From the NCBI GenBank assembly GCA_963920765.1, contig OY987246.1, positions 4,528,501 through 4,592,500 of the forward strand: a stretch of DNA of 64,000 nt. Direction: 5' to 3'. The notes under the pieces are model-generated. The model did not search any database and was not told the DNA's origin. It saw only the letters and a program-made list of their open reading frames with translations. This DNA is from Ulota crispa (lineage: Eukaryota > Streptophyta > Bryopsida > Orthotrichales > Orthotrichaceae). The position numbers and the translations under genes were made by a program. Shown here in pieces: positions 60,205 to 64,000 of the stretch (positions are counted from its first letter, which is position 1; every line of letters begins with the position of its first letter).

Positions 60205-61579
60205 GTTCTTATTGGTTATATCATTATCTATATTTTAAAAAATCCAAAAACTGAGGATGTAAATTCAAAATTCAATTAGCAATTAATAATCCAATTTTGA
60301 TGATTTTTCTAGTTTCCAAATTGGAACAGAAACAAGAGTTCATGATCTTTGTGTAATCAAATGGTCTCAAATTCAAAAAATATGATTTAAATTCTAATCA
60401 AGAGCCAAGAGCTAGAAGTAGCAAGAATTCACAAGATAGGAGATTTTTATTGGTCCATTTAAAAATAATTGTCTTGCTTAAAAATTGTAAATGCTTCAAC
60501 AAGACAATTTATCAGCTCCATCCAAGCAACCTCTCTCAAACAAATCCTAAAACAAAAATTGGATGAAAACTATTGTGCTAATATGAGTAAGCACTATTGA
60601 AAAATCATTTGAACTACACAAAATAGCTTTGCCGGGGTTTTGGGGTTTAACATAACCAACCCAATGTTCTTTTTCTTAGAATTTGTTTTTCTAAATCTTA
60701 CCTCAAACTGTGATTGGCTATTATAACAACAATAAAATTGGGCAATAAAATGGATGAAATAGCCAAATCCCTCCCCAAGTAAATACTAAGCTAGCCATAT
60801 TTTAGATGAAATATAATAATATTAGTAGATTTTATGAATGAACATGCACAAGTTGTTGTTCTATCCAATTCTATCCAATTTTCCTTTTGTGCTTGTATTA
60901 ATGGCTGCATGTCATTCTACCAGCCAGAAAACAAAAAAAATCCCTAAACAAGCATACTAAAAAGATTTAGCCACATTCCCTAGGAAAACAGGAAAAAAAA
61001 TGATAAAAAATACAAAATACAAGAAAAAAAAGGAAAAAGGAAGAAAAAAGGGATAGAGAAAAGAAAGATGAAGGACAAGAAATAGTAAACAAAAAGAAAG
61101 GAAAAAAGAAAAAGCAAAAAAAGACAATGACACAAAGGATGTTGAAGACAAAGAAAAAGACAACCATAGTGGAGTACTTTTCAAGAGCATAATCAACTCT
61201 TGCTTGGTAATATGAGCTTTTTAGGGCACCTTTTTGCAATCCAGAATAATCCTTCCAATTGCATTGAAAGCTTACATAAACCCTAAATGGACGGTGATCA
61301 CTAGTCGGACGCAATGGAACTTCCTTTGGTCAAAGTGTTGTTGAATAATCTGCCGTTCCCACTTGCAGCAAGACTCCACGTTGGGATTGACATATTATAT
61401 TCAGCAACACTCCTCCCAACGTCCATTCCATATTACATTTTGGAGGAAATTTGCCACCGTAGATCCAAGACGTCTTTGGGCAATCAAGATCTAGATTGGA
61501 TCCTTCCAAGGGTGACGTAATTTACGAATTATTTTATTCTATCTTTTTTAGAAATTAGGGGATGCCCACAAGTAGCTAC
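60205..61579. other. Unassigned stretch, including a purine-rich tract
   Basis: No gene recognised. 60990-61160 is strongly A/G-rich on plus (AAAGAAAAAG-type, low complexity). 61230-61520 is more balanced and holds open frames on both strands, none with a known motif. Confidence 0.35.
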
Positions 61580-61999
61580 TAAGGTATGTACACCCAAAAG
61601 TGACACTTACTTTAGATATGGTAATTGGGAAGGTGTTTTGAGAATCTAATGGCATGGACTTGTTAGGAAATGGATACACATTCAAGGAAAAATGTCTTTG
61701 GAATTTTTTGAGATCATATGAGTAAAATATGAATTGTTGAAGGCAACTCCCTAGACTTACCTATTGTAGACACTAGACTCTTGAAAAGGTGACAACAAAA
61801 AGACCGTGTCATGACAACAAAAAGATCATGTCACACTCAATCATAAACAACCACCTACACAATTTCTGTTTCCTTGTGTCAACATGTGTGTCTGATTTGG
61901 GTGCATGTGTGTCTTGTTTGGGTGTAAAAGTGCTTACTATTAGGTTTAATTTTAGATGTCACTAAGCGGCTAGTGTTACTAATGGGTGTACATACCTTA
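61580..61999. mobile_element. AGGTA-ended TA-flanked MITE, 420 bp
   Basis: The ends TAAGGTATGTACACCCA and TGGGTGTACATACCTTA are perfect 17-bp inverted repeats. The interior is collinear with 15415-15832. Confidence 0.85.
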
Positions 62000-62107
62000 T
62001 ATAACTTATTGAAGATTCTCCTATGATAATCAGCTTGGGTTAGAAAGCAAGCCTTATTATATGGCAAAGCCGTGGAAAATCTCACATTTTTAGCCCGCCA
62101 GAATTAA

Positions 62108-63027
62108 CCCCTAAAGGATTGAGCCATTTTTTCAGTGAAAATCACTCAAAACTGCCACTTTTGGGGGTTAGTAAGAAGGTAATTTTTTTTGAAAATTTGG
62201 GAAATCCAACTGTAGGATCTTGCCCAAGACTGGATTAGGTACTTGTAGAAAAAAAATCAGATTATTCAAGATGGACATGAGTGAGATATTTACATCTAAA
62301 GTGAAAAGAAAAGTTTTTTTTCATGTTGTTCCAAAATTTTAGAAGCCTTTGACCATTCTTACATGAAAACAATTGCTCTACGCAACTTTGCACTTTCTTT
62401 TCCCATGTAGGAGATCAAGTTAGCTATGTGTGGGAGAATTTTCAAATCAATTGGAACTACACAACACATGGGAAAAATCAATAAGTAAAAATAAGTAGAG
62501 AATGAGTAAAATCACTAAATTGTTAAGAATTTAATTATTAAAATGAAAAATGCAAATCCTAATGGCCAAAATGTTGTGATAAACAATTTACTTCCTTTGG
62601 TTTTTTTTTTCCCAAAATAATGAAAATTGAGTAAAATAAAGGACTTCAAAGTTATTTTAAAGTAGAGAATCCAGAATTGCCTGCAAACAAAAACTCCTCA
62701 TAACTTTGATCCCATTGATTGAAATGGAATGATTCAAAGCTCCTCACCTATAAAAAAATCTCAAGAACCAATTTCAAAATTTAATTTAAAAAAAATCAAA
62801 TTTTAAAGAAGTTTTCGGGCTGCCCAAGCAGTCCTCTCCAAATTTTCAGAAATTCTTGCGTAACTTCTTCAATACTTGTTAGAATGAGGAAAAAATTAGA
62901 TGCCCGTGTAGATCTTTGAATTCCCCACCTTCAATAAAAGTTTTAGAAAATCACACAAAGTAGCTTATCCAAAGGTACATGCCCAAACTCCCACATGTCC
63001 CGCAAAGGGATAACCGTCCTTTAGGGG
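62108..63027. mobile_element. piggyBac-like element B, 920 bp
   Basis: TTAA 62104-62107 and 63028-63031. The left end is CCCCTAAAGGATTGAGCC and the right end CGTCCTTTAGGGG. It is the inverted, highly similar twin of element A at 17245-18169. No open frame of transposase size on either strand. Confidence 0.78.
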
Positions 63028-63079
63028 TTAAGGAAGAGTTTAGTTATTCACCATCAGAAGTCGAGTCAAAAGTTTGAAC

Positions 63080-63290
63080 TACACTAAATAATGCATTTAG
63101 GTTGCCCCAAACTAATTTCTTGACATTCTACACTATATAAATATTTACTATTACAATAATAATTTCATCAATAAGTGTTGCAATAAACAAAATTTAAAGT
63201 GCTTGGCAACAATCACAAAGTTGCCTTAATACATAATATCAATATCTAGGTTGGATAAGGCAATTAAAAGTTGCAGTTATCCTTGACATA
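63080..63290. mobile_element. TACACTAAATA-ended MITE, right end lost
   Basis: It starts TACACTAAATAATGCATTTA and follows the family through TTGACATTCTACACTATATA and AGTGCTTGGCAACAATCAC. It carries the unfilled TTAA (63194-63197) where the copy at 22735-24331 holds element D. The right terminus is not recognisable. Confidence 0.65.
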
Positions 63291-64000
63291 ATTTTCACCC
63301 AACACTAAAATCTCTATAGAAGGAAATTTGAAACTTTTTGAAGATGCTTTTGAAAAGGAATGATGTGCAAATTAATGGTTCCTACATACCAATACAATCA
63401 AATCTCAAAAATTCATCACCAAAGTTTTGAAATCAACTTCCAAATAAAAATGTGAATTTTATCTAAAATAATTTACCAAATAGGTTTTTGGTATTTTTGA
63501 ATTCAAATTTGGTATACTTAATTAGGATTGTGTAGGAATTAAAGAATAACGATACAAGATACATAAAATGCTAAGTCCTTTGAATGGTAGATTAGGGTGG
63601 ACAAAAACTTATTCAACCCCATTGTAGCTGTTTTCTTATGTGTAATCCTGAAATGATATAAGTTATGTTTGTACTTCTAATATTATCATAAAACGGCTCT
63701 AACTTTATATAATCAAAAACAAATATACTAAAAAACAATCTAACCATTTCCTAAAGTATTTATAATTTGCAATAGCTATAACTTCTTGTTTAGTGTAGAT
63801 TTGTTGGTAGTTGTCAAGTCAATCCCATGTGGAGTTGATAAGTCATTTTTCATTAAATTTATTTTAAAAAAAGATATGATTTTTTGTTTTATTTTTGCAA
63901 AAATAAGAATATAATTGCATCATTGCATTCATTCTATTTTCTCCTCTTCTATTTACTTAAGAAGATATTTTTATTACTTTAAAGCTAATATGTTACACAT
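63291..64000. other. Unassigned AT-rich end of window
   Basis: No gene, RNA or repeat end recognised. Confidence 0.4.

Noticed and set aside
60957..61196. A Phe/Ser-rich transmembrane protein on minus
   Set aside because: It is translation of a low-complexity A/G-rich tract and has no protein-like pattern.

Overview
The window is nuclear DNA of a land plant or close streptophyte relative. The evidence is spliced genes with GT-AG introns whose products match plant families: VAP27, the mitochondrial Rieske protein with a targeting peptide, and the plant endo-beta-mannosidase. The sequence is mostly AT-rich, with small genes separated by dense short DNA transposons (MITEs). The lineage cannot be fixed from sequence alone. 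A bryophyte, lycophyte or fern is a guess based on gene spacing and on an unfamiliar membrane-protein family. No bacterial, viral, CRISPR or clear organellar segment was found.

Layout. 1-7.8 kb: a repeat field with several MITE families and one candidate first exon on the minus strand (3461-3665). 7.85-10.3 kb: a broken, intronless membrane-protein gene on plus, preceded by a G/T-rich leader. 10.6-15.4 kb: a GC-richer island holding an intact seven-exon VAP27 gene on minus. 15.4-32 kb: about 16 kb of repeats with no gene I can recognise, including a 180-bp degenerate tandem array, a long hairpin and a possible SINE. 32.3-35.0 kb: an intact three-exon Rieske gene on minus. 35.2-37 kb: a promoter-proximal 420-bp hairpin and more MITEs. 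38.2-49.1 kb: three decayed gene fragments, all on minus: protein phosphatase 5 (C-terminal half), a MORC-type GHKL ATPase (N-terminal part) and GRP94/HSP90 (C-terminal part). Each keeps introns but carries frameshifts or stops, and MITEs have riddled them. 49.9-59.8 kb: an intact 14-exon GH2 endo-beta-mannosidase gene on minus, with a TATA box, a non-coding first exon and a duplicated upstream segment. 59.8-64 kb: repeats.

Most notable is a set of non-autonomous elements that begin CCCCTAAA or CCCTTAAA and lie between TTAA tetranucleotides, as piggyBac-type transposons do. One copy is inserted in another MITE whose unfilled copy elsewhere in the window shows a single TTAA. Several copies sit end to end sharing one TTAA. 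Other families are Stowaway-like elements (CTCCCTCTGTCCC ends, TA target), a Mutator-like MITE with a 9-bp target duplication, an AGGTAG-ended TA-flanked group, and a family ending TACACTAAATA.

The three intact genes are unrelated housekeeping functions: ER-membrane tethering, mitochondrial respiration and N-glycan breakdown. They form no pathway or cluster.
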